Below the pieces are notes generated by a model. The model was not told where the DNA came from and did no database searches. It saw only the letters and a program-made list of their open reading frames with translations. Positions 10,488 through 20,579 of a DNA stretch of 64,000 nucleotides are shown one piece after another; position 1 is the stretch's first letter; each line of letters starts with the position of its first letter. The stretch lies in assembly GCA_001247695.2 (NCBI GenBank), contig LGRX02009947.1, positions 23,236 to 87,235 on the forward strand, given 5' to 3'. Source of the DNA: Cymbomonas tetramitiformis (Eukaryota; Chlorophyta; Pyramimonadophyceae; Pyramimonadales; Pyramimonadaceae). The position numbers were made by a program, and so were the translations under genes.

Positions 10488-12530
10488 ATGGTGGTGACAG
10501 TCCATTCCGTGGCTGCCTATTATGACACCCGGGACGGTGAGACCTATGCCACCGTGCAGTTGCTTGACGCTGGTTCAGCAGACACTTTCTGGACCACCGC
10601 CCAGCAGTATGTCATGGCTGACCCTGCGGGCACTGCTTGGTTTGACTTGGTCCACTGGCTGGACCGCCGCAGGGTCATTGACTGTGTCAATCAACACTAC
10701 CCGCTCTGGACTCTGGCTAAGGCTCAGGAGGCCCGCGGTGATCCGCTGTATCCGGCACTCATTGTGTCCACGGACATGAGGCGGTCCAGGTCCTATGGGG
10801 TGCTCTTCCGGCCTATGGCCTACGGTGATGTGACTGCCCCACGTGCATATGCCATGGACCTCCGTGCCAGTCTGGTGGTGTTCCCTGATACCCACAGTGC
10901 TTGCCACCTTCCCTTCTCCGACCACCCGGAGCAGGACCAGTGGCTCCTTCCGCACTATGTGGTCCCACCAGAGGACACGGTCGGTACATTGCCAGCCAGC
11001 GGCACACTCAGCTTCTGTCATATCTCTGCTGACCTCGCCGAGCGCCTGTACCACACTGCAGCTCCTGATCTGACACTGCCAGGTGGGTACCGCCAGGCAC
11101 TGTCTATGCCTGATGGGGCTCAGTGGGAGGAGGCTATTACCGGTGGGGAGGTGCAGCCTCTGATTGACCAGGGTAAGATAGAACCGGTGGAGGTGCTACC
11201 CGACGGTGAGATCGCCACCAGCACCATCTTTGTGCTGAATAAGCCCTGGAAGCCACGGGATGGTCTACCGCCCGTCCAAATTCATAAAGCTCGGATGGCC
11301 GTGGCTGCCACATGGCACTGGGGCTACACCCAAGCTGAGACCGCATGCGCGGTAGCAGACCTGCCCACCTTCCGCCTTCTCTTCATCCTGTCTATTATCT
11401 TTGCTGGTATGGGGGTTATGGTCTATCACTTTGACGTCAGTCAGGCCTTTGTTCATGCCCGTCTGGAGGTTCCTATATATGTGCGGTTCCCCTCTGGGTA
11501 TATGTATAAGGGCAGATATGGCTATGCCAAGCCGCTCTATGCTCTCTACGGGCTACGGACGGCTGGTGCTTCCTGGCAGAAGCTGGCCAACAAATTCATG
11601 AAGTCCTTCACCTATCAGGGAATGCACTTCACCCAGTCCACATATGACCCGTGCCTATACTATATTGTGACCTCTGTGTTCGTGGCCTTCGTGGCTGTCT
11701 ACGTGGATGACTTCGGGCTGACATGTGATGATGCCTTCCACCAGGCTTTCTGGGCAGCTTTCCAGGCGGCATTCAAGAGCAAGAATCTTGGCCGTATGAC
11801 AGCCGTCCTGCAGCTTGCGGTTGACTATGATCGGTGGGGCATTGCACTGTCCCAAACCAGGCAGATCAAGGAGCTCATGTCCAAGTTCAAGCTTCCGGCC
11901 AAAACCTTTCACAATCCGATGGATGTGAACCTCGTTATCCAGAAGCCGGAGCACCCTGATCTCACCCTTGTCACCCCGTATCTCTCACTGCTTGGGTCCC
12001 TGCTGTGGATTGCACGGTGCACCAGGCCAGATGTGTATTACTCAGTCATATATCTGGCACAGTTCTCCTCATGCCCCTCGGCTCAGGCCTGGGAGGCACT
12101 TCAGAGAGTGGCTCAGTATCTATACTTCACACGGCACTACCGTATCCGTTATGCTTACCCCAGTGCACCGCTTTCTGTGCTCACAATACAGGTGTATTCG
12201 GATGCTGACCATGCTCGTGACAAACTCAACGGGTGTCTCTCCTACTCGGGAGGCATTGTGTTCCTCAACGGCATGGTCCTTCATTGGGTATGTGCCCGCC
12301 AGACTGATGCTGAGATGTCCTCCACTGGATCTGAGTATGTGGCCGCCTCTGTGGTTGGGCAGCGGGCCATGTCTGCTATCCATATGATTGTGGAGATGTT
12401 CGGATTTATCAGAATTACGCAGCAGGAGCCGGGTGTGTCTGCTCTGGCTCTGTCTACGGCCTTCCCTGCAGCTGACACTTCTTGGATGCAGAGGGCGGCC
12501 ACGTTCTTCGAGAATCATGCTATGGGTCAT
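10488..12530 (+). pseudogene. Copia 1 reverse transcriptase and RNase H
   Basis: Reverse transcriptase of the RVT_2 (Copia) type: WEEAITGGEVQPLIDQGKIE start, HFDVSQAFVHARLEVPIYV (first catalytic Asp), PLYALYGLRTAGASWQ, YDPCLYY and the catalytic AVYVDDFGL box at about 11697-11723. It continues into LGSLLWIARCTRPDVYYSV and RNase H with YSDADHARDKLNGCLSYSG and MSSTGSEYVAAS. The ATG at 10488 is the first in frame, but the frame is open farther upstream. A frameshift at about 12480-12560 moves the end of RNase H into another frame. Confidence 0.85.
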
Positions 12531-13006
12531 GGTCAGATGGGCCCCGCCTCCCCCTACACTACCAGGAGGCTGAGCCTGTTCCTGACAGCAGCCTGTATGC
12601 CCTGCCTCACGCGGTGCCAGTACCATATGATGGCACGGGCTACGAGGACGGTCCGCGGGAGTACCACTCTCAGCGGTCTGGCATGTATGGTACCTCTGGA
12701 CCCTTCATTCCCAGGCTGGAGCTCCCGGTGGCTGTCATGATTGACAACCAGGCGGCCTCCTCCATTCTGAGGAATGTCATGCTATCCACCAAGATTAAGC
12801 ATGTGTTGATCCGTTTTCACTGCTTTCGGGGGTGGGTGTGTGCTGGGTACCTAGTGCCTGTTTACATCAACACTTTACTCAACCTGGCTGATATCTTCAC
12901 CAAGCCTCTTCCTGGGCTCAAGGACAAGGTGCGGGTGATCATCAGCATGATCGAGTCCTTCATGGACGTGATCCGCCCGCACCCCAGTGGTGCGGGTGAC
13001 TCCTAG
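12530..13006 (+). pseudogene. Copia 1 RNase H C-terminal part
   Basis: In the third frame the chain continues with VAVMIDNQAASSILRN, IKHVLIRFHCFR and NLADIFTKPLPG, the standard C-terminal RNase H end of Copia polyproteins, stopping at 13004-13006. The region before it (PREYHSQRSGMYG) is an insertion relative to typical family members. Confidence 0.8.
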
Positions 13007-13529
13007 GTTCTCTGGTCCTCTGTCCGGCTGAGCTGCAGGCCTATGAGCCGGCAGCGGTCGGGCAAGGGGTCTTTCTGGTCTGACTGGATTGATGCCCTTT
13101 GACGTGGTGCCCTTCTGGACTGGACTTTGTGTTCGTGGACAGACTGGTACCTATGACCTGCCCTATGAGACCTTAGACACCGACAGCTCTACTCTGACCT
13201 TAAGCACATCTGACTGGATTCTGGCCTTTGACTACATCCTGTACCTCTTTGACATCTTCTATGACCTCGAGTACTGGTTGACCGTCGAGCTGAGCAGTAT
13301 CAGATGAGAGTATCTATCGGGGAGCGAGATCTGGCGGAGACCAGTCACTATTTTCATATCCTTGTGGCAGTCCACCTAGTTGGCATGCATATACTAGTAC
13401 TTTAGCATTCGGTTTAGAGGGTTAGCCGGAAGCGGGGATGGCGGCAGGTCGGCCCTTTGGTTGATGTTGTCCTGATCCGTGGACGGGGACCTCTTTGTTT
13501 GCATTAGCTACCTGTTTCACATTCTTGTG
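13007..13529. other. Copia 1 3' untranslated region
   Basis: This lies between the RNase H stop and the hairpin before the LTR. A 72-codon frame (13089-13307), rich in Asp and Tyr, matches nothing I know and is probably incidental. Confidence 0.5.
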
Positions 13530-13547
13530 CCACCTCAGCCGAGGTGG
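13530..13547 (+). promoter_or_regulatory. Hairpin and purine tract before Copia 1 3' LTR
   Basis: CCACCTC-AGCC-GAGGTGG is a perfect 7-bp stem ending exactly where the LTR begins (TGTGCCGAG). The right arm is the purine-rich strand expected of a polypurine tract. Copia 2 has a similar stem at the same place (19656-19676). Confidence 0.6.
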
Positions 13548-13809
13548 TGTGCCGAGATTCAGTAGTTCAGTATCACGTATGACGTATGACAGTGACAGTG
13601 ACAGTACAGTGACTTCCTACCTGTACTCAGTAGTTCGACTTCGGTAGCTTAGACTGTGACACACGATATGATTGCCTAGTGACGGCCTCAGAGCTTAGAT
13701 AGCCTGAGAGTCGTGTATTCATTTCTATCTTTTGATATACCCGATTGCCTCGCTCAAACCCTACGGCGTTCAGCGTTTTCACTGTGTCACTAGGACATTC
13801 TAGTACCCA
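13548..13809 (+). repeat. Copia 1 3' LTR (about 262 bp)
   Basis: It begins TGTGCCGAGAT after the hairpin and ends TAGTACCCA. Start and length parallel Copia 2 (TGTGCTGAAAT, about 250 bp) and Copia 3 (TGCTGAGAT, about 265 bp). The partner 5' LTR is not in the window, so boundaries rest on this comparison. Confidence 0.6.
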
Positions 13810-13824
13810 TTACCGTCCACGACA

Positions 13825-14566
13825 GACGAGACTGGAGCAAGACATGATATAGAGAAGGCAACTGCGCTTCACGCAGGCGTGGGGGAAGTTTACACGAAGG
13901 ATTTCTGCGACAGCTTGTGCTTTATGCTGGCTGGGGACACTTCCCCAGGGGAAGAGGTGACACCAGAGGTGCAGGTCGCCAACTACTGCAAGGTGGCCGC
14001 CATAGAGCAGCTGGGCACGGGACCGGTACACAGGGTATAAGTCTTCCAAAATTCTTTACGGCCCGTAAACTATATTTCCGCTGGCCCGCTTTCGGTCAAA
14101 ACGGTCAAGGAAGGAAAATGCCCGCCGCAGGCGCGAAATTTTGAAAGTAAGTATGGGGGTTTGATAAAAAGTGGCATACAATGCCTATATTTTTGGCCGA
14201 AGTTTGGCCGGCTCATATTTTTGTGCGGCCCGGGGGCGAAAGCCCCTTCGGCCCGCTTTCGGCCCGGAGCGAGCTACTGCGGCCCCGGGCCGGCCCGCCA
14301 CGGTAAGACTTCTACCCTGCCGGTACATCGCTTGTTCGATTTGCACCATCAAGATGAATTGGAGTGCAACCACGCAGCCCTGTTCGACACGGACCAACCT
14401 GAGCTGGTCCTCGACTCTGGGAGATTAGCGAGAGCGGCTTGGAAGGCGCTGAGCTTGGTAAGGCCCACGCGAGGCACGCATGGCGAAGGAAGTCCTGCTG
14501 TGTACAGCAATGAGTACTTTGAAGGCGAACGCATCTTGAAGCCGGAGAAGGTGGACACCGCAGAGT
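13825..14566 (+). pseudogene. Gypsy pol segment upstream of the methyltransferase
   Basis: The frame is open from 13804 to the MITE at 14031, then continues in phase from 14320 (GPVHR on one side, PVHRLFDLHH on the other). It reads through ALFDTDQPELVLD and VYSNEYFEGERILKPEK to about 14563, where a one-base shift leads into the methyltransferase frame. No known domain was recognised. It could be a linker after RNase H or an N-terminal extension of the methyltransferase. Confidence 0.5.
14031..14319. mobile_element. hAT-like MITE, 289 bp
   Basis: Ends are CAGGGTATAAGTCTT and inverted CAGGGTAGAAGTCTT (one mismatch in 15). CCGGTACA is duplicated at 14023-14030 and 14320-14327. An 8-bp duplication plus CAGGG-type ends are typical of the hAT superfamily. 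The interior is GC-rich near the right end, with GGCCCGGGCC motifs, and codes for nothing. Removal restores the gypsy pol frame. Confidence 0.85.
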
Positions 14567-15499
14567 GCTGGACAAGCGATTCTTCTCGCAAGCTCGGGAG
14601 GAAGGTGTGGTGTGCTATGAGCCATGTGGAGGCCTCTGTGCTGGCCTAGAGATGTTACTCCGTAATGGAATAAAGGTGGATCGATACTTGTATCAAGATA
14701 TATCATCGAGCAGTCAGACAGTGGCCAGAGCCAGGTGCACGGCGTTGCTGAGACGATATCCAGACCTTATCTCGCCCGATGCAATAGAGTTTGGGGCCCT
14801 ACCTCACGATCTACACGACACGACGAGCGCCGACTTTATACGAGCAGGGGCTCTTCAAGGTCGTCAGTGGGTCATGGTGTGCGGGTTTCCATGCCAGGAT
14901 CTCTCTCCTACTGGAACACTCACGGGCTTGGATGGTAGGCACAGCAAATTGTTTTATGAAGTGGTTCGGCTTCTGTCCACGCTGCAGCAGCTACAACAGC
15001 AGAGGCCCCCAGGCTATGTCCTGGAGAACGTTTCTCCGCTGTCGCACAGACCCGGAACCAAGATCAGGGACGAAGTGTTCCCGTACATTGCCAGCGTCAT
15101 TGGTCGACCAGTGTCCTTTGATGCAGCACAAGCAGGCGCCTACGCTCACCGACTGAGGGCGTACTGGAGCAACCTGTTCCAGAACCACCAGTTCCGCTCC
15201 GTGATGGGCAAGGTGGCGAGGCCAGAAGGGCGAGTCGTATCATCAATCGTGTGCAAGGGCTGGCAGCCCAGGCCGGTGGTGAGGACAGACTGCGCACCCC
15301 ACTATGTGGTGAACGTGGTGGGAGAACCATTGAGGGCTCTTCCCACCATCATGGCGACGCAAGGGTATAGAGCATTCAGATTAGCGAGAATGGGCACCGT
15401 GGTGCGCACCGCCGACGAGGACACTGAGGAGGAATCCCGAGAGGTGAACCTCGACGAGAAGTCGCGAGCCATGGGCTACAGCGCAAGTGAACTACAGTA
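14565..15499 (+). CDS. Retroelement-borne cytosine-C5 DNA methyltransferase
   Basis: About 311 residues carry the C5-methyltransferase motifs in order: motif I YEPCGGLCAGLEMLL (residues 18-32), motif IV with catalytic Cys VCGFPCQDLSPTG (about 106-118), motif VI GYVLENVSPLS (about 149), motif VIII AYAHRLRAYWSN (about 190), and a target-recognition region leading to LDEKSRAMGYSASEL (motif IX/X start). The ORF appears to stop at 15498-15500 only because a TA-flanked MITE begins there; the remaining motif X (LASILGLAMDRRAMELL) lies right after the MITE, fused in frame to the integrase. The enzyme would methylate cytosine in DNA with SAM; target and role are unknown. Captured DNMTs of this kind are known from retrotransposons of dinoflagellates and some algae. 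Confidence 0.9.
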
Positions 15500-15827
15500 A
15501 TCACTCACCGTTAAGAAAACAGGGATTTTCGGCCAGCCAGCCGTACTCATCCCCCACCCCCCCGCCAGCGTCAGCGTCATAAGAGAACTCGAAGAATAGT
15601 AAGCCAATTTCTTTCAATCAGCCAGCTATTTTCTTAAATTTTCATTGATAAACGCTTAGAACGGCCATAATTTCAGGAAAAATCGCCTGCGGCGCCAGCA
15701 CAAAGGTTGCTTATTTCGGGAATTTTCTTAGCCGAAAAAAGCCAGCCAGCCGTACTCATCGAGTTGGGTACCCCCCCCCAAACGCTGGCTAGTTTCTTAA
15801 CGTCGGGTTTTCTTAAAGGTGAGTGAT
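15500..15827. mobile_element. TA-flanked MITE, 328 bp, inside the methyltransferase
   Basis: Ends are ATCACTCACCGTTAAGAAAA and inverted ATCACTCACCTTTAAGAAAA (one mismatch). TA flanks both sides (15498-15499 and 15828-15829), as for Tc1/mariner-type elements. The interior is non-coding and holds a repeated AGCCAGCCAGCCGTACTCATC motif (about 15532 and 15740). Removing it with one TA joins CTACAG-TA to TGTACGC in frame, reconnecting the methyltransferase to motif X and the integrase. Confidence 0.85.
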
Positions 15828-17473
15828 TATGTACGCATGGCGGATGGCCTGAACGACGTAGAATTGGCAAGCATTCTGGGCCTGGCCATGGATCGCAGGG
15901 CTATGGAACTGTTGATGGCGGTCGCAGAAGCAAGCAGGAAGGGACTTCCTCACAGCGAGGAGTCCCCAGTGGCGGAGAATTCCCCAGGACAGCCTATCGC
16001 TGTAGACAACAACTGGGCAGACCACGCGAGGTCGGACCTTCAGCAGAGGCAAGCTTTGCTGGCGGAATGGGTTGGAAATTCAAACGCATACACTCAGCAG
16101 GTGGCGAAGACTATGAGTCACCGTGACTGGGAAGAGAAGTTGCAGACGATGTGCTCGCAAGGGCAGAAAGGTGCAGAAGGAATTGGTGCCCAGCGACAGA
16201 ACGCGGGGACCAAGAAGAAGAAGAAGGAGTGGCAGCTCTACGCCATTGAACAGTACCGTCAGAGGCACAAGAGTCACTTCGTGAAGGAGGGCGCGACCCC
16301 ACCAGCACGCGCTGAGGTGCCTGCTTGGAGTCCGCCTGGTAAAGACAAAGAGATGAGAGTTCCGAGGCTGGCATGTACCACCAGATTTGTGGACTTGGTG
16401 GCCAGCGTTGCAGAGCAGCAGGCTGACCGCGACAAGCATCGAGACATACATGATGATGCGTGGTGTCTCAGGTGGCTGAAGTCCGATGGCAGCGTGAAAT
16501 TGCCGGAGGATGAGGTTCGCCGAGTAAGGAGGCGCGCAGCATGGCACCGATGGGATGAGGCCACTGATGAGATCTACATGGTCACTCTGTCGGGCAAGGA
16601 GGTGAGGATACCGAAGCCTGCTGACCGTCTGACATTGGTCAAGGAGTATCACTCCAGGACTGGCCATTGGGGAATAAGGCGCACACCGCATCTTTTGTGG
16701 CAGCGACATTGGTGGGCCGACCTGAAGAAGGACGTGGAGGCAGTGGTCACTCAGTGCGAGACCTGCCAGCGAGTGAAGACTCATTACGCCAGGGAAGAGG
16801 CGTGCTTGTCCCCGCTTGAGATCGTATCATTCATGTATCGTTGGTCGTTGGACTTGGCGTGGCCTTCAAGGAGGGTGACGAGGTCTGGTAACAGCATGGT
16901 GCTCATCATGACCGAGCACTACACCAGGTTCATAGTCTGTGTGCCTATCCCCAATAAGGAGGCGAGCACCATTGCGGCAGCATTTCGCAGTCATGTGCTG
17001 GCTGTCTTCGGGGCGCCAGCCGAGTGCTTGGTGGATGGAGGCAAGGAGTTCGAGGGTGAGTTCGAGCAGCTATGCAGAGACTGTCTGATAGACAGGAGGG
17101 TCACCTCACCAGACTCGCCAGAAGGTAATGGTCTCACTGAGCGAGTGGTGCGAACGATGAAGTTCTGTTTCAAGAAGATCGCCTTGGAAAAGGGCCTCGA
17201 CTACGAGTGGGATGAGCAACTCTGGCCACTGGTGCTGAGCTACAATGCAGCACGCCAGGAGTCCACAGGAGTGGCGCCGTTCACCTTACTGTTTGCACAA
17301 GAGGCAGTGGTGCCGCCAGATCTGAAGCAGGCGCCTAGTATGGACTTCAGTCCGGAGGTCAGCGATGACAAGGACACCCGAGTCAATGATCTCCTCCTGA
17401 GAGCACAGGTGGTGAGGCGATTGATGGTGCATGCTGGCTGCAGTCTAGAGATTGCGCAGCATCGTGACACTTT
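15828..17473 (+). CDS. Methyltransferase motif X fused to Ty3/gypsy integrase
   Basis: The first 30 codons (YVRMADGLNDVELASILG) complete the methyltransferase fold. A basic, Gln-rich linker follows. The integrase has an H-H-C-C zinc domain (EYHSRTGHWGIRRTPHLL, then CETCQRVK, about 16650-16780), then the catalytic triad: D in RWSLDLAWP (about 16845), D in CLVDGGKEFEG (about 17030) and E in EGNGLTERVVR (about 17125). PLVLSYNAARQESTGVAPF is the usual core end. The chain is interrupted at codon HRDT by a 102-bp insertion and continues after it. I infer that methyltransferase and integrase were made as one polyprotein. Confidence 0.88.
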
Positions 17474-17575
17474 CAAGGAAGATATCTTACCCCGATTGGC
17501 CGGCCCCGGGCCGAACTGAGTCGCCAAAATGAGGCCCGGGCCGAAGAGGGGCCGAAAGAGGAATTGCTTACACTT
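17474..17575. mobile_element. 102-bp GC-rich insertion in integrase
   Basis: ACACTTT occurs at 17467-17473 and 17576-17582. Removing the insert with one copy joins HRDT to LHYEG and on to the integrase tail in frame. The insert contains GGCCGGCCCCGGGCCG and GGCCCGGGCCG, like the right end of the MITE at 14031-14319, suggesting a deletion derivative of a related family. Its terminal inverted repeats are not convincing. Confidence 0.55.
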
Positions 17576-17582
17576 ACACTTT

Positions 17583-17823
17583 ACATTATGAGGGAAGAAG
17601 GGGTGGTGGCTACGAGCCTAAGCCACATCAGTTCAAGGTGGGGGACTTCGTCTACATCAGACGGAAGCCGCGCAGCGGCATGGAGGTCGCCACCAAGTCC
17701 GCCATTCTCAAGCTGGTCAAGATACAGCGGGATGGTGTTGTGGTGCTTGAGGACGCCACCAAGTTAATGTTACAAGGTGGAGAAGGTGAAGGCATTGGCA
17801 TGTTTACTTTCAGTTTCGGGTAA
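17583..17823 (+). pseudogene. Gypsy integrase C-terminal domain
   Basis: HQFKVGDFVYIRRKPRSG followed by LKLVKIQRDGVVVLEDAT is the small barrel (GPY/F-type) domain that ends many gypsy integrases and contacts DNA. It is in frame with the integrase once the 102-bp insert is discounted. Confidence 0.7.
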
Positions 17824-17902
17824 GTTCATGGCAGATGGAGATACGACCCAGTATGCTGAACAAGCCCATATTTGAGTCTGTGCGACTGCAGGCAGCAGCT
17901 AC

Positions 17903-17912
17903 AGATGGGGGA
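17903..17912 (+). promoter_or_regulatory. Polypurine tract of the gypsy element
   Basis: AGATGGGGGA directly precedes the LTR start TGTTGGAAAT. This is the expected primer for plus-strand synthesis. Confidence 0.7.
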
Positions 17913-18659
17913 TGTTGGAAATTTGGGCTTGTGTATAAGAGCCTAGCGTGTGATCTCAGAATATCAGAATTTCAAAAAATTTGTAGCTCTACGATCGTGT
18001 GCTGTGTTAAGATCTGCCTGGATAATTACCGACACATGTGAATGTTAATGACGAGTTTGATACCTACCTGCGAGCGTTGAGATTGCTTGGGTCTGGCAGT
18101 ATTCGTCCCATCATATGCACGCGTTTGCGACAGCTGTAACAAACGCCGGCCTCCCATGGTACCGTGCCGGGTTTGTCCAGCTGGTGACAGGCGTGACAGA
18201 TATGACAAGTATGACAGGTCTCGCGTAAGATGACTGCTCGAGAAGAATAGACCTGCCAAAGAAGATATGGTCATTATCGGGTGACCATGAAGTGATAAGA
18301 TGATATGACAGTTACAACTTTGCCACTGACGTGTCAGTCAGAATGTGGTAAACGGTAACATTGTTAAAGCTGGCATGGAATAATGACTTTCCATTGGCTA
18401 GATGAAGATTTCAGGGCGGAAGCCTGTTACAGTTTTGGAGATGTGACACAGACTTGAGATATAAGTAAGCTCTGACCGCAGGTCAGGACTAGTGGACTCA
18501 TTATTGTTTTGCCTTCGCAAGTGCTAGGTGGCTGTTCGCGTGCCAGTGCTAGACCGCTAAAACAGTTCTGCTCACAGTTTTTGTACAATAATTCGTACTT
18601 TTGGTTATTATGCCGATCTTTTGATGAATATATTTTACTGCTGTTTTTATTCTTTTACA
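17913..18659 (+). repeat. Gypsy 3' LTR, 747 bp
   Basis: It starts TGTTGGAAATTTGGG after the polypurine tract and ends TCTTTTACA. Its 3' boundary is fixed because the same LTR start recurs at 18660. No 5' copy was found in the window. Confidence 0.8.
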
Positions 18660-18879
18660 TGTTGGAAATTTGGGCTTGTGTATAAGAGCCTAGCGTGTGA
18701 TCTCAGAATATCAGAATTTCAAAGATTTTGTAGCTCTACGATCGTGTGCTGTGTTAAGATCTGCCTGGATAATTACCGACACATGTGAATGTTAATGACG
18801 AGTTTGATACCTACCTGCGAGCGTTGAGATTGCTTGGGTCTGGCAGTATTCGTCCCATCATATGCACGCGTTTGCGACA
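18660..18879 (+). repeat. Truncated second LTR, head to tail
   Basis: The first 220 bases of the LTR (17913-18132) are repeated at 18660-18879 with only a few differences, after which the match stops at GCGTTTGCGACA. Two LTRs in direct contact without internal sequence are unusual. Confidence 0.85.
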
Positions 18880-19402
18880 TGTTAATACCTCATCACACTA
18901 CAAGGGAATACTCCCAAAAGCTATCTTTTACGATCGTGAACAAAGTGTCGAACAAAGAAGTGGGCGTCTTTCGATGCCAGCTGTCGCAACTGGCTAGATG
19001 TAGGACTCTGCAAGATTGTTTTATATGAACTGTGCCTCTGAGATCCTGGGCGCTTCTTTGATTTGTCATGTGGTTTCGAGGCTGCCGGCAGTGGCTCTGA
19101 GCTCTCGCGTGTCTGCAGGCGTTTGTGATTCCCCAATAGGTTCCTGTCACTGCAATCGCTTGGGATGGCGATACTATGTGGCGATACTTGTGTCGTTGCT
19201 CTCCCATGCGTCCGTGGATTTGCAGTTGCTATGTCTGCCGTAACTTTGGTTTCAGGTGGAGATTCCGGCTCTCGAGTCTATGACTTCGATGCGCCTCGCG
19301 CGCTCGTGGGATTAGGAACTTGCGATTTGATGGTGTCCACTGGATTCGTATACGCAGGCTGTTCTGTGCCACTACAGTCTACACGTTGTCTCGCCACTTT
19401 AC
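18880..19402. other. Flank of Copia 2, older sequence
   Basis: This was joined to 25361 and beyond before Copia 2 inserted. A minus-strand frame coming from 25781 continues across the empty site to a stop at 19278-19280. No other gene is recognised. Confidence 0.5.
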
Positions 19403-19655
19403 TGGAATATCCTAGTTCACTAGATATCAGAAACTCCCGAACTGTGTGGATAAACTCTCGTAAGATAAATAAACCCTAAGCTAGATATACCCGGAACGTT
19501 CTCGGACGGTTTCGGAGTCTAGCCTACCTGTGACACAGCGTGTGTCACAGCACGAACCTATAGATCAGTCAGCAGTCCAGTGTTGGCCTAGGAGTCTGTC
19601 ATAGGGGCCTGAACCGGGACTCCCGGTCAGGGCTGCCTATACAGATTTCAGCACA
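19403..19655 (-). repeat. Copia 2 3' LTR
   Basis: 253 bp, matching 25111-25360 with a handful of differences, for example GAACCGGGACTCCCGG versus GATAGGTTCCCGG. It contains a TGTGACACAGCGTGTGTCACA palindrome. Confidence 0.95.
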
Positions 19656-20579
19656 CCACCCCAGCACTGTGGGTGGTGACTGTCTAAGAGAGTCAGATAA
19701 TGTAAGATAAGTCAGGGCAGGAGTCAGGTTGACAGTCCTAACAACTGCTAATCCAACTGTGCAATTCTGAAACACAAATTTGGAAACCCTCTAGCTAGCA
19801 CAGGTGCAGAAACCTACGGGCATTGTGCACCCGCTAAACAACTGAAAAGCACCGAGCTAGCAAGCCAGAAGATAACTTGTAGATGTCAAAAGCAAAACCA
19901 TAAACCAGAAAATTGTTCAAGTCACCGGGGTTCCGCACACCACCATGTTGGTGTGCATCCAGAGTGAACAAGAAGTCAATCGACAGCACCAAAGTAGCCA
20001 GTGGTGGCCTCACGGAAGTCCATGCCGTAGTAAGATGTGAAAAAATAATAATAATAAAACATTTACGCTAGTAAAGGGGACAAAGTCCTGAGAGTGCGGT
20101 ATCCCTGCAAAGCAGGCTAGTGAATACACCAAGGGCTACTCCCTCTGCTATAGCGCGCCCATAAAGGGCTCAGCCCGCTTTTCAGCAGGGTGACATCTAG
20201 AGAAAACGCTAGGTGCTAGGCAATAAAAAACTCTAGAAGATGGAGAAGCAGCCATGGCCGGGTGAGTGGAGGGGTGGCTGGATCTGAGCGGTGGGGAGGG
20301 AAGTCGAAGAATTAAGGGGGTTATTGGAGACGTTGAGGAAGGTGGCCGGGTAGGCGGGGAGAGGGGTTGCGGGGAGGGGAGGGGGGGGACGGCCCCTCCC
20401 CTTGGGGTCTCGTTTGGGCGTCAGCTCCCAAAACATCTTATATTGCAGGACTTTTGAAAATTATTGCAGGAGGGTTTGAAGAAAGTCGTTTGACTGTTGC
20501 ACGGCTTCTGTTTCTGTCATGGTTTCATTGCTCGAGATGTCAGCAGTATGTGGGTCAGTGTTGAAGGTGGTGATAGTGT
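19656..20579. other. Copia 2 3' internal non-coding stretch
   Basis: Bases 19656-19676 form the pre-LTR hairpin (CCACCC...GGGTGG). Beyond it nothing codes convincingly. A G-rich run at about 20325-20400 (GGGGAGGGGAGGGGGGGAC) could form a G-quadruplex on the plus strand. Confidence 0.5.

Larger units (their letters stand above)
5909..13809 (+). mobile_element. Copia 1: LTR retrotransposon, 5' truncated
   Basis: The order gag zinc knuckle, membrane segments, aspartic protease, integrase, reverse transcriptase, RNase H, 3' LTR is that of Ty1/copia. The 5' LTR and the start of gag are missing. The coding chain is broken by a 1,086-bp inserted element, a frame change at a CAGT microsatellite, and single frameshifts between integrase and RT and inside RNase H. 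It abuts the gypsy fragment at about 13810. LTR start, preceding hairpin and gag-to-protease organisation relate it to the elements at 19.4-25.4 and 60.9-63.0 kb. Confidence 0.85.
13810..18879 (+). mobile_element. Ty3/gypsy-like element with captured DNA methyltransferase, 3' part
   Basis: Contents in order: an unidentified pol segment, a cytosine-C5 DNA methyltransferase, a gypsy integrase with its C-terminal domain, a polypurine tract, a 747-bp 3' LTR and a truncated second LTR. Protease, reverse transcriptase and 5' LTR are not in the window. Three insertions (14031-14319, 15500-15827, 17474-17575) interrupt pol, each with a plausible target duplication, and mental removal of each restores the frame. 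Confidence 0.8.

Noticed and set aside
13560..13625. GTGACAGTGACAGTACAGTGAC direct repeats
   Set aside because: Short low-complexity stretch inside the Copia 1 LTR, with no array structure of CRISPR type.
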